DNA from: Cephalotus follicularis
Taxonomy: Eukaryota; Streptophyta; Magnoliopsida; Oxalidales; Cephalotaceae
Length of the DNA stretch: 64,000 nt
Direction of reading: 5' to 3'
NCBI GenBank assembly: GCA_001972305.1
Contig: BDDD01000429.1
Span: forward strand, 289,314 to 353,313
A program made the position numbers and the translations under genes. Under the pieces are notes generated by a model that was given only the letters and a program-made list of their open reading frames with translations, had not been told where the DNA came from and searched no databases. Below are positions 13,262 to 25,512 of the stretch, piece by piece. Position 1 is the stretch's first letter; each line of letters starts with the position of its first letter.

Positions 13262-14090
13262 TAATCAAAGGAGCAAACTCATAAAATCGTGCAATTAACA
13301 CCTTACGCTAACAATTTTAATGACCTAGCACTATTGTGGCTCAAGATGCTATGTGACAAAACTCAACCCTAGGATTTATATCAACACACCAATAAACACA
13401 TGGATGGATGAGATAAAATCATAAAATATTTTCATAAAATCATTATAATTAACATAGTACAGCGAAGGAAGGAAAGCACCACCAACTTAATAGTTATGGG
13501 TGTGAGTTTGCATTCACTTCAACCAAGGTTCAAACTCCCTTTATTTCCACTCGAGAACTTAGTTTCCCTTTCCTGGTCCTTGGGTGGACTCCCTCCAAAA
13601 AAAATAAATTAAAAAAAAAACACTACGATCATGGAATAACTAACGATTGCTGACATGTCAAACGGTTGTTGACGTGACAAAGACAAACTAACAGGTGTTG
13701 AAATAAAATTTAATAACCTGCCATTTTTATGACCCATGGAGCTACGTGGAAAAATTAACCCTAGCTTTAGGATTGAAGACAAAGAGCGAATAAACACATT
13801 GATGTTTGAGATTAAATCACAGAGCATTTTGATTTTCACAATCGACCAAAATTTGGGGTGCAAATTGTATCGCTTACCCAAAAGAAAAATACAAATTCAT
13901 TAATATTTCATTCAAAGGTTATCGATTATGTTTGTCAAATTTGCAACCATTAGTTATTCCTTCAGCATAGGGTGTTAAATGCACGATTTTTATGAGTTCG
14001 ATTATTTGATTACATCGAAAATAAATTCATGGTACAATTTGCACATTTCGTTAAAGTTTGAGGTGAAAATTGTATATTTTGCCTAAATAA
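13262..14090. mobile_element. Second foldback/Mutator-like terminal-repeat copy
   Basis: The left part (TTAACACCTTACGCTAAC) and the right part (GCATAGGGTGTTAAATGCAC...GAGTTCGAT) are inverted relatives of the arms at 9284-10813. Phrases such as CCAAAATTTGGGGTGCAAATTG recur. It is older and more diverged than the first. A SINE-like repeat sits inside it. Confidence 0.55.
13468..13620 (+). mobile_element. tRNA-derived SINE-like repeat
   Basis: CTTAATAGTTATGGG resembles the A-box region of plant tRNA-derived SINEs. GGTTCAAACTC (13527-13537) fits a Pol III B box about 35 bp downstream. The element ends in an A-rich tail (13597-13620). I could not establish a clean target duplication. Confidence 0.5.
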
Positions 14091-14661
14091 AATCAATTAA
14101 TTAATAAGGAGTAATCACGTAGATTCACTTAATGATTGACTTAATAAATTCAATATACTAACACTTTAACTAATTACTTTTTAGTAACATGATGTGTCAA
14201 GGTAGTTAAAAAAAAAAACATGATGGGTCGAGTTATGATAAATAATATGTCGAAAGCAACATACATGCACAAATCTTACCTTGACATATGTCATTTATTG
14301 AATATAACCACGTGCATTAGGAAAACAAATTTCGTAAATGTACAAGTACACTTAGCATTATTGGATGATCAATACCAAAAAGATGATACCTTTATTTTGT
14401 GTAAATTGTATGTATCGCTTCGAGTCAAGGGATTGATACATTAAAAAAAGAATTGTGGCACAAAAATTGAGATTATATATATTGAGCATTATACATCTAG
14501 ATATGAAATAGTAACAAATTATTAGGTGAACACAAATTCTATCTGAGACACACTCTGTTACTCTTTAAAATATAATTTTTTTTAATTCTAAAGAGACATA
14601 AGATATATCCATAATAGACTGTGCTTATCTAAGAATTCCGTTCATGAAAACCTCTTTTTGA
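14091..14661. other. Intergenic AT-rich stretch downstream of the GT90 gene
   Basis: This stretch should contain the 3' UTR and polyadenylation region of the gene ending at 14662 on the minus strand. I see no clear AATAAA hexamer. A 74-codon frame at 14220-14444 has no recognisable features. Confidence 0.4.
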
Positions 14662-15018
14662 CTAAAGATTTTGACTATCCCAGTATTTCTTCTCCCATAA
14701 CTCCACTTCTTTTGTGGAATTTGCTTTTCTGCTGAGGATGTCATAAAGAGATGAAACAGCAAATGGAGGAGGGATCGTGCATGGGCCTGTGTCTGCAGGA
14801 CCTTTCACCATGGATTCCATCATAAATTTCTTCACTAGTCCGTCCGCTGGGCAACCCATTTTCTCGGAACACATGGCAGTAACATTTTCAGGTATGGTAG
14901 GCTTAAATGTCAAGAGCTTAGCATAATCAGTCAAGAGATGCAACATGTAGTCATACACATAATCCATTTTCAAATCCCTCAGAATGAATTCACTCCCTGC
15001 TTTTCCCATAGCCTGAGC
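14662..15018 (-). CDS. GT90 exon 6: C-terminal region and stop
   Basis: 118 codons and a stop. Starts AQAMGKAGSEFILRDLKMDYVYDYMLHLL, continues YAKLLTFKP and a cysteine-containing segment (MCSEKMGCP), and ends ELWEKKYWDSQNL. The acceptor is TTTACTAG|GCT, after a compact 155-bp intron 5. The cysteines fit a lumenal, disulfide-bonded domain. Confidence 0.87.
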   Translation of the reverse strand, partial: AQAMGKAGSEFILRDLKMDYVYDYMLHLLTDYAKLLTFKPTIPENVTAMCSEKMGCPADGLVKKFMMESMVKGPADTGPCTIPPPFAVSSLYDILSRKANSTKEVELWEKKYWDSQNL

Positions 15019-18000
15019 CTAGTAAAGGTATTGGGAACAACCAAATAAGATACTTTAAAATAAATTCAATCCAAAATTTACGTCACTTAATGTTAATGAC
15101 AAATTTTAATAGAAATTTTTTGGGTCATTATATCCTTATTATTAGCTTGACAAGCCTAAACTCATGATTCTACCTTTTGCTCATTGCGATTGCCCCAGTC
15201 AACTGCAAACTTTAAAGATTTGCACTTGTCATCTTGTTTAATGGGCCAATAGTGGTGCATTGGCACCAAACCTCTACTAAAAAAATCATAATAACGGGGT
15301 TTCACTAGTAAGGTAAGTGAATCACATGCAAGAATGTATTTTTCACTGACAGACCATCCAATCCCTTCGATGTATATCTTAAACCTGCATGAATTGGGCA
15401 TTTGGAAGCAACATAGATAAATTAATGACATGGATAATAGAACATGAAAGAGTAACGAGTAATAAAGAGAAGAGAACCCTACAACTTGTATCAGTAATTT
15501 TAATTTGTTGTTCCAAAATTTGAAAGTTTTTGCACTTTCAATTTCACGTCTCTTTCAACATTTTGTTAGGGTGCCATTGAAATAGGAGTCAAATCGACGT
15601 CATCTTAAAAATAGAGACGACAAATTAAATTTTTTTAATATCAGACAACAAATTGAGATCACTAATATAATTGATAGATGAAAATAAAATTTTCCTTCTG
15701 TTAATAACACCCAATCGACGTATTGGATATGATGTAGTTTCATTATATAATACTCACTAAGTAATAAGAAAATCAAACGCAAAAAAGCACATTAATTAAT
15801 CAGAATAAAAATTATAAATAATATATTTTCAATAAAATTACAAAATAAATTTTTATTTTGTAAAACATAAATAACACAAAATAAAAAATCACATTAAAGA
15901 AGATAGTGAACAGTGATGGATTGTTATATGTATAATTGATAGTAGAAGTTGCCACTTTTATATCTTAATTTTTTTGTTGTCACTAGTACAATGTATGTAA
16001 TATAGGATATTCATTGACTATCTCTCTCTTTTAAATGCATGCTAGAAATGTCTGTAAGGAAAGCGAAGGGTTGGCTTGACTCAATCGATGAGAGCTTCAA
16101 CCGAGAAAAATCTTGTTTCAGATAGCGGCTAACCTATCATTATCTAATCATTCAAGTCGATCAAGCCAGGTAGAATAAGTTGCTTAAATGAACTTCACTT
16201 GTGTTTATTTATATTTTTTATTACGTTCATTATTTATTTGTTTACACCAAGAAAGAATACAAAGCAATGGTGTCTATGATTATTTTAGTTTACTTAAAAG
16301 CTCTTTATAATCTATCCACGAATAAGATAAGATTAGAGGTGGATTGAGTGATTAAACAACACTCGGCTACAGGCCAGAAGGAACTGCCTTTAAATATTAA
16401 TCATCATTAACAATCTGAGAAGCTATTTTTATTATCACAGACCCTAAAATATCTGAAGATATTCTTATTTCCTTTATTTCTCTCCTTTCCCAACTCCTAG
16501 TGCTACAAATGTTCAACTCCATACTGACATTATTGGATATGAGTATTACAAAGTAGGTCTTTGATTGTTCGTTCCAAATTTCAATATGTTCGAGCAACAA
16601 AGTACCTCTAAAAAATTGTTTTCATATTCTTTTATTCAACTTTTGCACTTTCAAATAAATTGAGTAGTTTTTCTAATAAAATTATTTCTATTTATTAAAA
16701 AAACTCACATTGTCTATTATATAATTGAGGTATGTTGATTATAATTTGAAATTTTCATTTAGTTGTTATTTTTAAACTTCAATTTTACTAACCTTTTATA
16801 GATTTTACTATTAATTATTGAGTATAAAATTCGTATACAACAACATTTAATACTAGTAGTTCTACCTATGAAAATTTTCATTTTTGCCCTCCAATTTATT
16901 ATATGAATAAATTCATATTTAAAAAGTTTTAATTTGGCGTCTATAGTTTCAAATCGGTGTCATTTTAGCTTTTATTTTAACGACTCTCCTGATAGGATAC
17001 TGGAAAATACACAAAATTGAATCAAATCTAAACTATAATCGCTAAATTAAACCTTTTAAAATTAAAACGCCAAAGTAAACCTAAAAAAACTACGATAAGA
17101 AAAAAACAAAAAAAAAATATCAGAATTTAACCCATACGCGAGCAAGCAAAGAAAGCAAAGCTAAGAAGTATAATTTTAGAATTTTACGTACCTATGACTG
17201 CATTGGCTTGCCATGTCTGAATTCTTGTAGCCTTCGTGAGTTTCTTTGGGCCAGTCCTACAATTGATGTTCTAGGCATTATAACTATTGGGACATGTATG
17301 TCACACATGGTGTAACAAGGTGTTGTCATTTTCAAGGTTATGAGCTAGGGCAACTCAATCACTAGTAAGACTGTTATGATAAATTGACTCATCTAATAAT
17401 AATCAATGAAATAAGATATGTAAGCGGAATAAAAATAAATGGAACATAAGAATTTAACGTGGATAAGTTTCGATGTGAAACATACGTCCACGGACGAAGA
17501 AAGATCAAATTTTAATATCATAAATATTGGGATTACAAAGACGTGTGAATAATAAACAAATCAACAAATTCTCTAATACACCAAATATGTGATGAAAAAT
17601 ATAGCATTAACTATATACCCAAATCTTAGAGAAAATTGCAAGAAGTCAAACTGCTAAAAGAATCGCTAATGCCTTGCTCTTCCTTGTTTTTGCATATATG
17701 TCGCTTGATTTTAGAGACCAAACATATATATATATATGTTGGATTTCGATTTAGTTAATTATTGGGCTTTTGGCTTGGTAATTAGAAGTCAGCTCAACAA
17801 ATCTTCACATTGATTTGTAATTCCTCAAGAACAAATATAACAAAAATTTCTCCCTCTTTTTCACGATCCTCATACGGGTCAAACTCAAACACAAGAAATA
17901 CTAACCAAGTCTGAGCAATACTCAAACTTGGAAATAGTAAGAGGCTTTGTTAACAAATCAGCTGGATTATTTGCAGTACCAATTTTCTTAATAAGAATTT

Positions 18001-21000
18001 CACCATCGGCAAAAATATCTCGAATAAAATAATATTGTACATTAATATGTTTCGTCATCTCATAATACATCTGATCTTTCGTCAAGTGTATAGCATTCTG
18101 ACTATCTCAATGGACGATAGTCACTCCATGATCCACACCGAGCTCTCTAAATAAACCTCTAAGCCAAATAGCTTCCTTAACGGCCTCAGTTCTCGCCATA
18201 TACTTAGCCTCCGTCTTAGATAATGCAACCGTATTATGCAATGTAGCTTTCCAGCTAACTGCAGATCCACTAACAGTAAATATATATCCAGTCAAAGATT
18301 TCTTACAGTCAAGATCACCAGCGCACTCTGAATCAACATAACCGGTCAAACTGTCATCACGCTTACCAAATTCTAAATAAACACCAGAAGTACCATTCAA
18401 ATACCGTAGTATTCACTTAATTGTTTGTCAATGGACCTTACTAGGACATGATAAATATCTGCTGACAACACTGACTGCCTGTGTAATACCGGGACTAGTG
18501 CATACCATGGCATACATGATACTACCAATTAATAGCACTCGAATAAGGAACACGTGACATGTATGTTTCCTCATCAACTGTCTGTGGAGATAAAACAGCT
18601 AAAAGCTTAAAATGAGCTTCAAGAGGCGTACTCACTGACTTGACATCTATCATTCCAAAACGCCTAAGAACATTCTCTATATATTTCTTCTGAGATAAAT
18701 ATAACTTGCCTACACTGCGATCACGCCGAATTTCCATACAAAGAATCTTCTTCACCTCCAAATTTTTCATCTCAAACTCTGTGCTTAACTGTGCCTTTAG
18801 TTTTTCATATTAGATATATCTTTTACTGCAATCAACATATCATTAACATATAGTAACAAATAAATAAAAGAGCCACCTGATAACTTGCTGAAATAAACAC
18901 AACTGTCATACTGATTCTTGCAATATCCAAGGCTAACCATAAATGAATCAAATCTCTTATACCAATGTCTAGGAGATTGCTTCAAACCATATAAAGACCT
19001 CTTCAATAAGCATACATGGTCTTCTTTTTCTTATATTTGAAAACCCTCTGGTTGATGCATAAAAATTTTCCCTTCAAGTTCACTATGCAGAAAGTTGTTT
19101 TCACATCAAGCTGCTCTAACTCTAAATTATACATTGCAACTAAAGCACATAAGGCACGAATAGAGCTATGCTTAACAACTGGAGAGAAAACATCATGAAA
19201 ATCTACTCCCTGTATTTGACTATAGCCATTTGCAACTAACCGTGTCTTATACCTTGTATCATCCATACCCGGAGTGCATTCTTTTCTTTTAAAGACCCAT
19301 TTGCAGCTGACAATCTTCTTTCGTTTAGGCGACTTCACAAGATCCCAAGTCCGATTTTTATGAAGAGATTCTATTTCCTCATTCATTGCAACCAATCATT
19401 GAGGAGAATTTGATAAAGAAATAACTTTTGAGTATGTCGAAGGTTCAATGCACTCAACTGCTTCTGCAACTGACAAAGCATAAGCAACAAAATCTGCATA
19501 AGCATATTTTTGAGGTGGTTTTATAGCCCGCATATCTCTTGCAATGACATGATCTTCTTGAACAACGGGATCATTTGGGATAATAACCTCTTTAGTGACA
19601 TCGGGCAACTGAACTGAACTAGGTTTTATCTTCTGGGTATGAGTAACTTCAAACTCTGTCTGACTAGAATCTAGATTTTCATCACAAGGGACAAGAGACT
19701 TCTTGGGATGAAGTAAAGCAGATTCATCAAAAATAACATCTCTGCTAATAATAATTTTCTTCACATTACCATCAGAACATCACAACCTATAACCTTTGAC
19801 ACTATATGCATATCCGAGAAAAATACACTTCCTTGCTCTAGGTTCAAGTTTGCCCTCATTAATATGGGCATAAGCTGGACATCCAAAAATTCTCAAATCT
19901 GAATTATCTGCTGGATGCCCCGACCAAATATCCTCTAAAGTTTTACACTGAATTGGTGTGCAAGGAGAGCTATTCACCAATAAACATGATGTATTAATGG
20001 CTTCTGCCCAAAACTCCTTGCCTAAACCAGCGTTTAATAATGTGCACCTAGTCTTCTTTAATAAGGTTATGTTCATATGTTCTGCAACTCCATTCTGCTA
20101 TGGCATACTAACAACTGTGCGATGTCGTACAATACCATCATTCTTGCAGAATCCATTAAACTCACAACCACAAAATTCCAGGCCATTATCTGTTCTCAAC
20201 CTTTTTATCTGTTTGCTAGTCCGTTTCTCAATTAAAATTTTTCACTGCTTAAAAGTCACAAAAACATCATTCTTATGCTTCAATAAATAGACCCAAACTT
20301 TTCTGGAATAATCATCAATAAAGGTAAGCATATACCGAGCATCACCGCCTTTAGAGGGAACACTGGATGGACCCCAAAAATCAGAATGAATGTAATCAAG
20401 AGTACCCTTGGTTGTGTAAATAGTAATACTGAAACTTACTCTTTTCTTCTTCCCGTAAATGCAGTGTTCACAAAAATCCAAGTTTACTGTGACCTCCCAA
20501 GAGACCTATTTTACTCAAATTATTCATCCCCTTCTTACTCATGTGACCCAGTCGCATGTACCATAATTTAATATCGTCTGAATCTGAAATGGATGAAGAA
20601 ACTGTAACTGAGCCAATTACTGTAGAACCTTGTAGCTTGTATAAGCTGCCAGCTTTCAATCCTTTCATAAAGAGAATAGCACATATGCTGATTTTTAAAA
20701 CTCCGTCTCAACCGGAATACTTGTACCCTTTAGCATCAAGAGAACCCAAAAAGATGAGATTTTTCTTTAAATTTGGAACTTGTCTGACTTCTCACAAAGT
20801 TCTAACAATGCCATCATGCATCTTAATTTTAACTGTCCTATCCCAACAATTTTGCAAGAAGCATTATTGCCCATTAAAACTACTCCAAACTAGCTCATAT
20901 GTGGTGAACCAGTCCTTATGTGAACATATGTGATAGGAACATCCTGAGTCGAGAACCCACTCATCTGTATGGCTATTTTTGTCATCAACAGCTAGGAGCA

Positions 21001-24000
21001 AATTAGAATCACTCTCAACCTTTGCAATACTGGTTTCAGCGGATTTTTCTTTCCCCTTCTGGGACTTAGCATCATTTTCTGTTGTCTGCCTAATTTTCAA
21101 CTTGAAACAATCAACCCTTACATGCGCTTTCTTCTTGTAGTAACCGTGGCCTATTTTTATCATTCTTTGAGCCCCTATATGTAGGGCGTCCTTTAGCAAC
21201 CAAACTGACACCCTAATCATCATTCCCACTTGACGTCAACTCACAATCAATTTTAACTTTACTCTGCAGGTTAACTTTGACATCCTCAATGAAAATAGTT
21301 TTTCAACCATAAATTATAGTGTCCCTAAAGTGCTTAAAAGAGTGTGGCAAAGAATATAATAATATTGGGGTTGATCTTCATCCTCAAGTTTAAGATTAAT
21401 TCTACTTAAATAAGTCATAATAGAATTAAATTCAACAATATGAGATTTTACTGAAGTACTTTTAGACATGCGTAATGCATAAAGTTGCTGCTTCAACAAG
21501 AGCCTATTTGTGAGAGACTTTGTTTAATACAAATTTTCCAATTTCGACCACAAATCGGACGTTGTCTTGTTTTGCCAAAACCTCATGCAAAACCTCATTC
21601 AACAAACAAAGTTGGATAAACGAAAGAGTTTTATCATTCATCTATTCCCAATCCTCCTCGGACATAGTAACATGCTTATTTGATTTCTCAAACAAAACCT
21701 TCTTCAACCATTGTTGTGTCAGAACGGCAATCATATGAACTTGCCACAAACTAAAACTGTTGTTCTCATCAAATTTCATTGACGACGATGAAGACATGAA
21801 GTCACTAGCCAGCGAAACTCGCTTTGATAATAGTTTGTTATGACAAATTGTCTCCTATAATAATAATAATCAATGAAATAAGATATGTATGCGGAAAAAA
21901 AATAAATGGAACACAAGAATTTAAAGTGGTTCGGTTTCGATGTGAAACTTACGTCCACGGGCGAAGAGGGATCAACTTTTACTATCACCAATATTGGGAT
22001 TACAAAGATGTGAGAATAATAAACAAATCAACAAATTCTCTAATATACCAAATATGTGATGAAAAATATAGTCTTAACTACATACCCAAACCTTAGAGAA
22101 AATCGTAAAAAGTCAAGTTGCTGAAAGAATTGCGTCTGGCTTGCTCTTTCTTATTTTTGTATATATGTTGCTTGATTTCAGAGACCATATATATATGTAT
22201 GTGTGTGTGTGTGTGGTGTGTGTGTGTGTGTTGGTGTTTGGTTTAGTTAATTATTGGGTTTTGAGATTGGTAATTAGAAGTCAGCCCAACAAAAAGTCGT
22301 GAGAAGCTCCTACAAAATAGCACGAAACTATAACCACATACAATTTCTCTAAAATTAGAGAGGGACAATAATCCTATGCCTAAATGCCCGAGCTTGCATC
22401 ACGCTTCAATCCTCTTCATTAATTTATGTCGTTACATTTCTATCTATGAGAAGAATAGGCAAGAAGAAGACAATTTACCATGGCATATACACGAACATTC
22501 CAGTCCTGCTGTTCTGTGATATTACACTTCATGACGTCTTGCCTAGGTTTAGAGTTTGGATTGCCCTTCCAGTAAGCATGAGGCTCCCTATCCATCCATC
22601 TGGTCCTCTTGTTGCCTTCTTTCAAATCCTCCAATAATGTATGCCACGGCTTTATGTTGATCTCAGGCCTGCCAGTTTCTAAACAGGTCGTTTTCCATAG
22701 AATAGAAAATAATATGATAAATGAATCTCAACCATGGTTTCCATAGAAAATTCGTTACAATGGCTTTTATAAAACTGTGATGAATTTGTCATTTTCTATC
22801 TACTCTACCAAACACAATATAGAGAACATTATACTTGCTATATTTTTCCTTAAAACTCTTTTTTTGGTATGAAAGGTATAACTTTTGACAACTAAGCCCA
22901 AAGAAGAAAATTCAAAATTCGTACACTTAAATCAAACTGTTTTAGCTAAGTTTGGAATCAAGAACCAATTTTTCAAAGAGAGAAAAAAAAAACGAAAAAT
23001 AATAAATTCTTAAAAAGCCCTTAACGTTTATTTTATTTGACACTTACGTGTCTCTAGTTTATTCAAAAACTTTTAAGTTTTTAATTTATTAACAAATTTG
23101 AATTTTGAGTAAGGTAATCGTCACTATTGTCCTTAATAAAGTTCAAAAAAAATTTCAAAAAAAAAAAGTGATTTGAATGGCTTTATTAAATTTTGTTGAA
23201 CTTTACCCTAAGAAAAATAAATAGCAAATAAGAAGAAAATAGATGAACGAATCAATAGCAAAAATTACTAAAAGAGTATAGTACTAATTATCAATCTTGG
23301 GATATGTTAATACACATTAATATCTCTTCAAAAACTTTTTAGAGAATTATTAAATCATTAATTCCTTTATCAATTAAATAACGTGAAATAAAATTTATTA
23401 AAGTTATAATATAGAAAATGTAATATGGTGTTTACTAATTCCATTTTTTTGTGGTTCAGTGGTTGTTTTGGTTGTTTTTGGAGGTACTGGTTTGATGCTT
23501 GAATGGAGGTGTGTTTTTGTTTGGGGTGTTGCCGTTTTGGAGGTGGCAAATGAGGGCGGTGGAAGTATTGATGCTGGTTCTTTGATGGTTTTGGGTCGAC
23601 AATGGCAATGATGGTTGGAGGTGGTGGTGCTTTTGGTTCTTTAAATGGGAAATGAGTTTGGGTGGCTTGGTTGGTGGTTTATGCAGATGTGATTTTGGGG
23701 TGTTGCCTTGTTTTGGAGGTGGGGGTGGCAATGGAGGGTTGAGTGTTGATTCTGGTTCTTTGTTGGCTTTGGGTTAGATGGTGGGGGCTTGCCGTAGGTT
23801 ATGTGATGATAGGCAGTTTAGGTAACAAAATAAAAAATACACTTACAATTATTAACTGAATAACAACGGTAGGGTGGTTATGATCCAATTGAAAGTCAAG
23901 TGTTAAATACATGATTTTCAATCTATGTGTAAAAGTATCCTTCAAAATAATGAATCAGATGATTTTTTTTTTTTTTTAGTATTTTACCTCTAAATATTTT

Positions 24001-25512
24001 TAATTGAACAATTAAGCTCGAAAGATGGTCAAAGAGGAGTTTAGAAACGTGTTACTTACCATCCCCAGAAAGACCAATCAGGAAAAACAATATAAACTGA
24101 ATCATCATCGGAAGAATACCGAAATATCGGAAGTGGAGCCGGAGCATGAGGTCCATTATAGTAATTTGCTGCGATGTTAGGCCTGTCACCGCATTCAAAC
24201 ATCAGGTCCAAGTCTGGTACTTGTCCGGGGTACTTCCTTAACAATTGTAGGATCCCCCAGTGCGTAAAAACATCCCTAGTTTGAAACGCCTTCCTATATG
24301 TCTCAATGTAAGCCTTGCCATCAACTATCACCAGCCTAAAATCTGCTGTCGCTCTTCCACTATCTACCATTTCTCTGGTGATGCCTGTGTGGGCCCATGG
24401 CCTTAGGTCTTCGTGTATCCATCGAAAGTATTCCGGACACGCGGCTGGTGTTGGACGGGAAAGATCTTCTCTATTGGAATTTGGGTAGTTATTTGTGGGG
24501 CATGCTATCGTCGTGTTTAAGGTTGTGCAGTTTAGTCCGGTTATATGGTTAGTGTCTGTTATGGTTGTTGTGGTAGTTAAAATAATCTGCTACAAAATAG
24601 ATCGCCAAGTAATAATTAGAAGCCAACGGTACTGGGCAATACACAAAAAGTATTGTACATAAACAAATATAGTATACAAAGAAACGATTTTTGCCCAAAC
24701 AAGCTATTATAACATAATATAAATTTACGTAATAAATACATAAAATATAATGTATTATCGATTAATGAAATAAAGTAAAAAAAATATTAATGTAACTATT
24801 ATTCTTTCTCAATAATTAAACGATATTTCATATATTATACATATAAAAATATTTTCTATTTTCATCGTTTTTTATATTAAAAACAACTTTAATCGTTAAC
24901 TCTTTATTATTTGGTTGCACTAAAACACCCTTCTATTTTCCATTTTCCATTTTCCTTGTCTTTAGTTTACGTTAACCCTTTATATTGTAATGATGGGTCG
25001 CAGACGCACTTTAGTCGTATGCCATTGTTGAAGGGTTGAGCTATTGCACGTATTCAAGTAAGTTTTCATCGCTAATTACAAAAAATATAAAAATAGTTTT
25101 TTTTAATCATACTTTTATATTAAAATACATGTATCTCCTTCACTCAATGCAGTTTATTAACCAACAGTGGTAAGAAACATGAGATAGAAAAAAATCAAAG
25201 AAGAGGCAGTTAAGTAACAAATGAGTGACAAGATATTAAAAGGTAGAGTTGTCTTTTGATATTAAAACAATCCAAAAATCGTGGATAATATCATTTATTG
25301 GTAATATCATTTATTATCTTAGAAATAATGTAAAATGGAGGACTTACAGTGGAGTCAAGCAAGCGAGTGACGAGAAACAAGCCAACGAGGAGGGGGAAGA
25401 ATATGAAGAGGAGAGGAGTACTTGCTGGCCAAATCAGAAATGGCCTCCTTATGGTCTCTGTGAAATGTCCATAAAACCTTGATAACCACTGACTCATTCT
25501 ACTCTCGCTCAT
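14662..25512 (-). CDS. O-glucosyltransferase Rumi homologue (GT90 family, CAP10 domain), six exons
   Basis: By homology this is a type II membrane glycosyltransferase of the secretory pathway. Animal Rumi/POGLUT1 transfers glucose from UDP-glucose to serines of EGF repeats. The substrate of the plant proteins is not known to me. Coding segments on the minus strand are 25512-25348, 24586-24060, 22668-22479, 17256-17192, 15384-15174 and 15018-14662. They total 1,515 nt, that is 504 residues plus stop, a usual length for plant members. All five introns are GT-AG and phases match. Residues 1-30 are cytosolic, about 32-50 a membrane anchor. The CAP10 region has FPDWSFWGWPEIN, YWKGNP, QQDW, IYIEG..WSVSEKYILACDS and FAVDWGN. 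No KDEL-type ending is visible; it ends WDSQNL. Intron 3 is 5.2 kb, 4.9 kb of it a copia element. The gene looks intact. Confidence 0.9.
15174..15384 (-). CDS. GT90 exon 5: nucleotide-sugar binding region
   Basis: The exon completes the arginine codon, then 70 codons: FKIYIEGIGWSVSEKYILACDS, LTLLVKPRYYDFFSRGL, PMHHYWPI and KSLKFAVDWGNRNEQK. The E/GxxWSxSEKY...ACDS pattern is the most conserved part of the CAP10/GT90 domain and is held to contact the sugar nucleotide. Acceptor ATGCAG|G, donor AAG|GTAGAA. Confidence 0.88.
15385..17191 (-). other. GT90 intron 4
   Basis: 1,807 bp, AT-rich, with GTACGT donor and ATGCAG acceptor. I see no element termini. Short frames within it are chance. Confidence 0.8.
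17192..17256 (-). CDS. GT90 exon 4: short 65-nt exon
   Basis: The exon encodes DWPKETHEGYKNSDMASQCSH plus two bases of an arginine codon. It is too short to stand out as an open frame. It was found because the family needs a segment DW..E...GYK.SD.A.QC.HR between exons 3 and 5. Splice sites TTGTAG|GAC and CATAG|GTACGT fit in phase. The copia element in intron 3 ends 116 bp upstream of this exon, next to its acceptor region. Confidence 0.85.
17372..17799 (-). repeat. 3' LTR of the intronic copia element
   Basis: Aligns over its length with 21836-22291. Starts TGTTATGATAAATTG and ends AGCTCAACA. An (AT)-rich run near 17720-17745 corresponds to the (TG)n run in the other LTR. Confidence 0.87.
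21836..22291 (-). repeat. 5' LTR of the intronic copia element
   Basis: Starts TGTTATGACAAATTG and ends AGCCCAACA. Includes a (TG)n microsatellite at about 22197-22231, which accounts for most of the length difference from the 3' LTR. Confidence 0.87.
22479..22668 (-). CDS. GT90 exon 3: catalytic-domain core
   Basis: One base completes the split tryptophan codon, then 63 codons beginning PEINIKPWHTLLEDLKEG and including RTRWMDREPHAYWKGNP, RQDVMKCN and EQQDWNVRVYAM. The acceptor is GGCAG|G and the donor ATG|GTAAAT. The usual plant sequence has glutamine where the last methionine stands, just before DW. Confidence 0.87.
22669..24059 (-). other. GT90 intron 2
   Basis: 1,391 bp with GTAAGT donor and GGCAG acceptor. 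A strand-biased GT/GGT-rich stretch at 23450-23790 gives a proline-rich frame on the minus strand that is low complexity, not a gene. Confidence 0.8.
24060..24586 (-). CDS. GT90 exon 2: lumenal stem and start of catalytic domain
   Basis: Residues 56-230 plus two bases of codon 231. Contains a threonine-rich stem, then CPEYFRWIHEDLRPW, ITREMVDSGRATADFRLVI, YIETYRKAFQTRD, WGILQLLRKYPGQVPDLDLMF and VFPDWSFWGW, all strongly conserved in plant GT90 proteins. The acceptor is TTTTGTAGCAG; using the first AG would add one glutamine (start 24589). The donor is GATG|GTAAGT. Confidence 0.88.
24587..25347 (-). other. GT90 intron 1
   Basis: 761 bp with GTAAGT donor and GTAGCAG acceptor, AT-rich. Nothing else recognised. 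Confidence 0.8.
25348..25512 (-). CDS. GT90 exon 1: start, cytosolic tail, membrane anchor
   Basis: 55 codons. The frame begins MSESRMSQWLSRF and continues with ETIRRPF, a basic segment, then the hydrophobic stretch PLLFIFFPLLVGLFLV followed by TRLLDST. Plant Rumi homologues have this signal-anchor layout ending in a similar TR-LDST phrase. The donor is ACT|GTAAGT (phase 0). A second methionine at residue 6 is an alternative start. The first is preferred because its ATG and 44 nt are also conserved in the duplicated fragment at 31851-31894. Confidence 0.85.

Larger units (their letters stand above)
17372..22291 (-). mobile_element. Ty1/copia retrotransposon (Tork/Tnt1-like) inside intron 3 of the GT90 gene
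   Basis: Same orientation as the host gene. The 5' LTR is 21836-22291 (456 bp) and the 3' LTR 17372-17799 (428 bp); both run TGTTATGA...CAACA. Between them are remnants in copia order: a gag zinc-knuckle region and protease with WVLDSGCSYHICS, integrase with HSDFWGP and FIDDYSRKVWVY, reverse transcriptase with SLYGLKQSPRHWYKRFD and LLLYVNDMLIA, and RNase H with SLTGY.F.VSG.A.SWKA. The coding part has many breaks. The LTRs differ at roughly one base in nine, which at a usual plant LTR rate suggests a few million years. A degenerate tRNA-Met primer site follows the 5' LTR. No clean target duplication was found. Confidence 0.9.

Noticed and set aside
14220-14444. 74-codon frame next to the GT90 gene
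   Set aside because: No recognisable motif and AT-rich context; likely chance.
23456-23731. Proline-rich 91-codon frame on the minus strand
   Set aside because: Low-complexity GT-rich stretch inside intron 2 of the GT90 gene.
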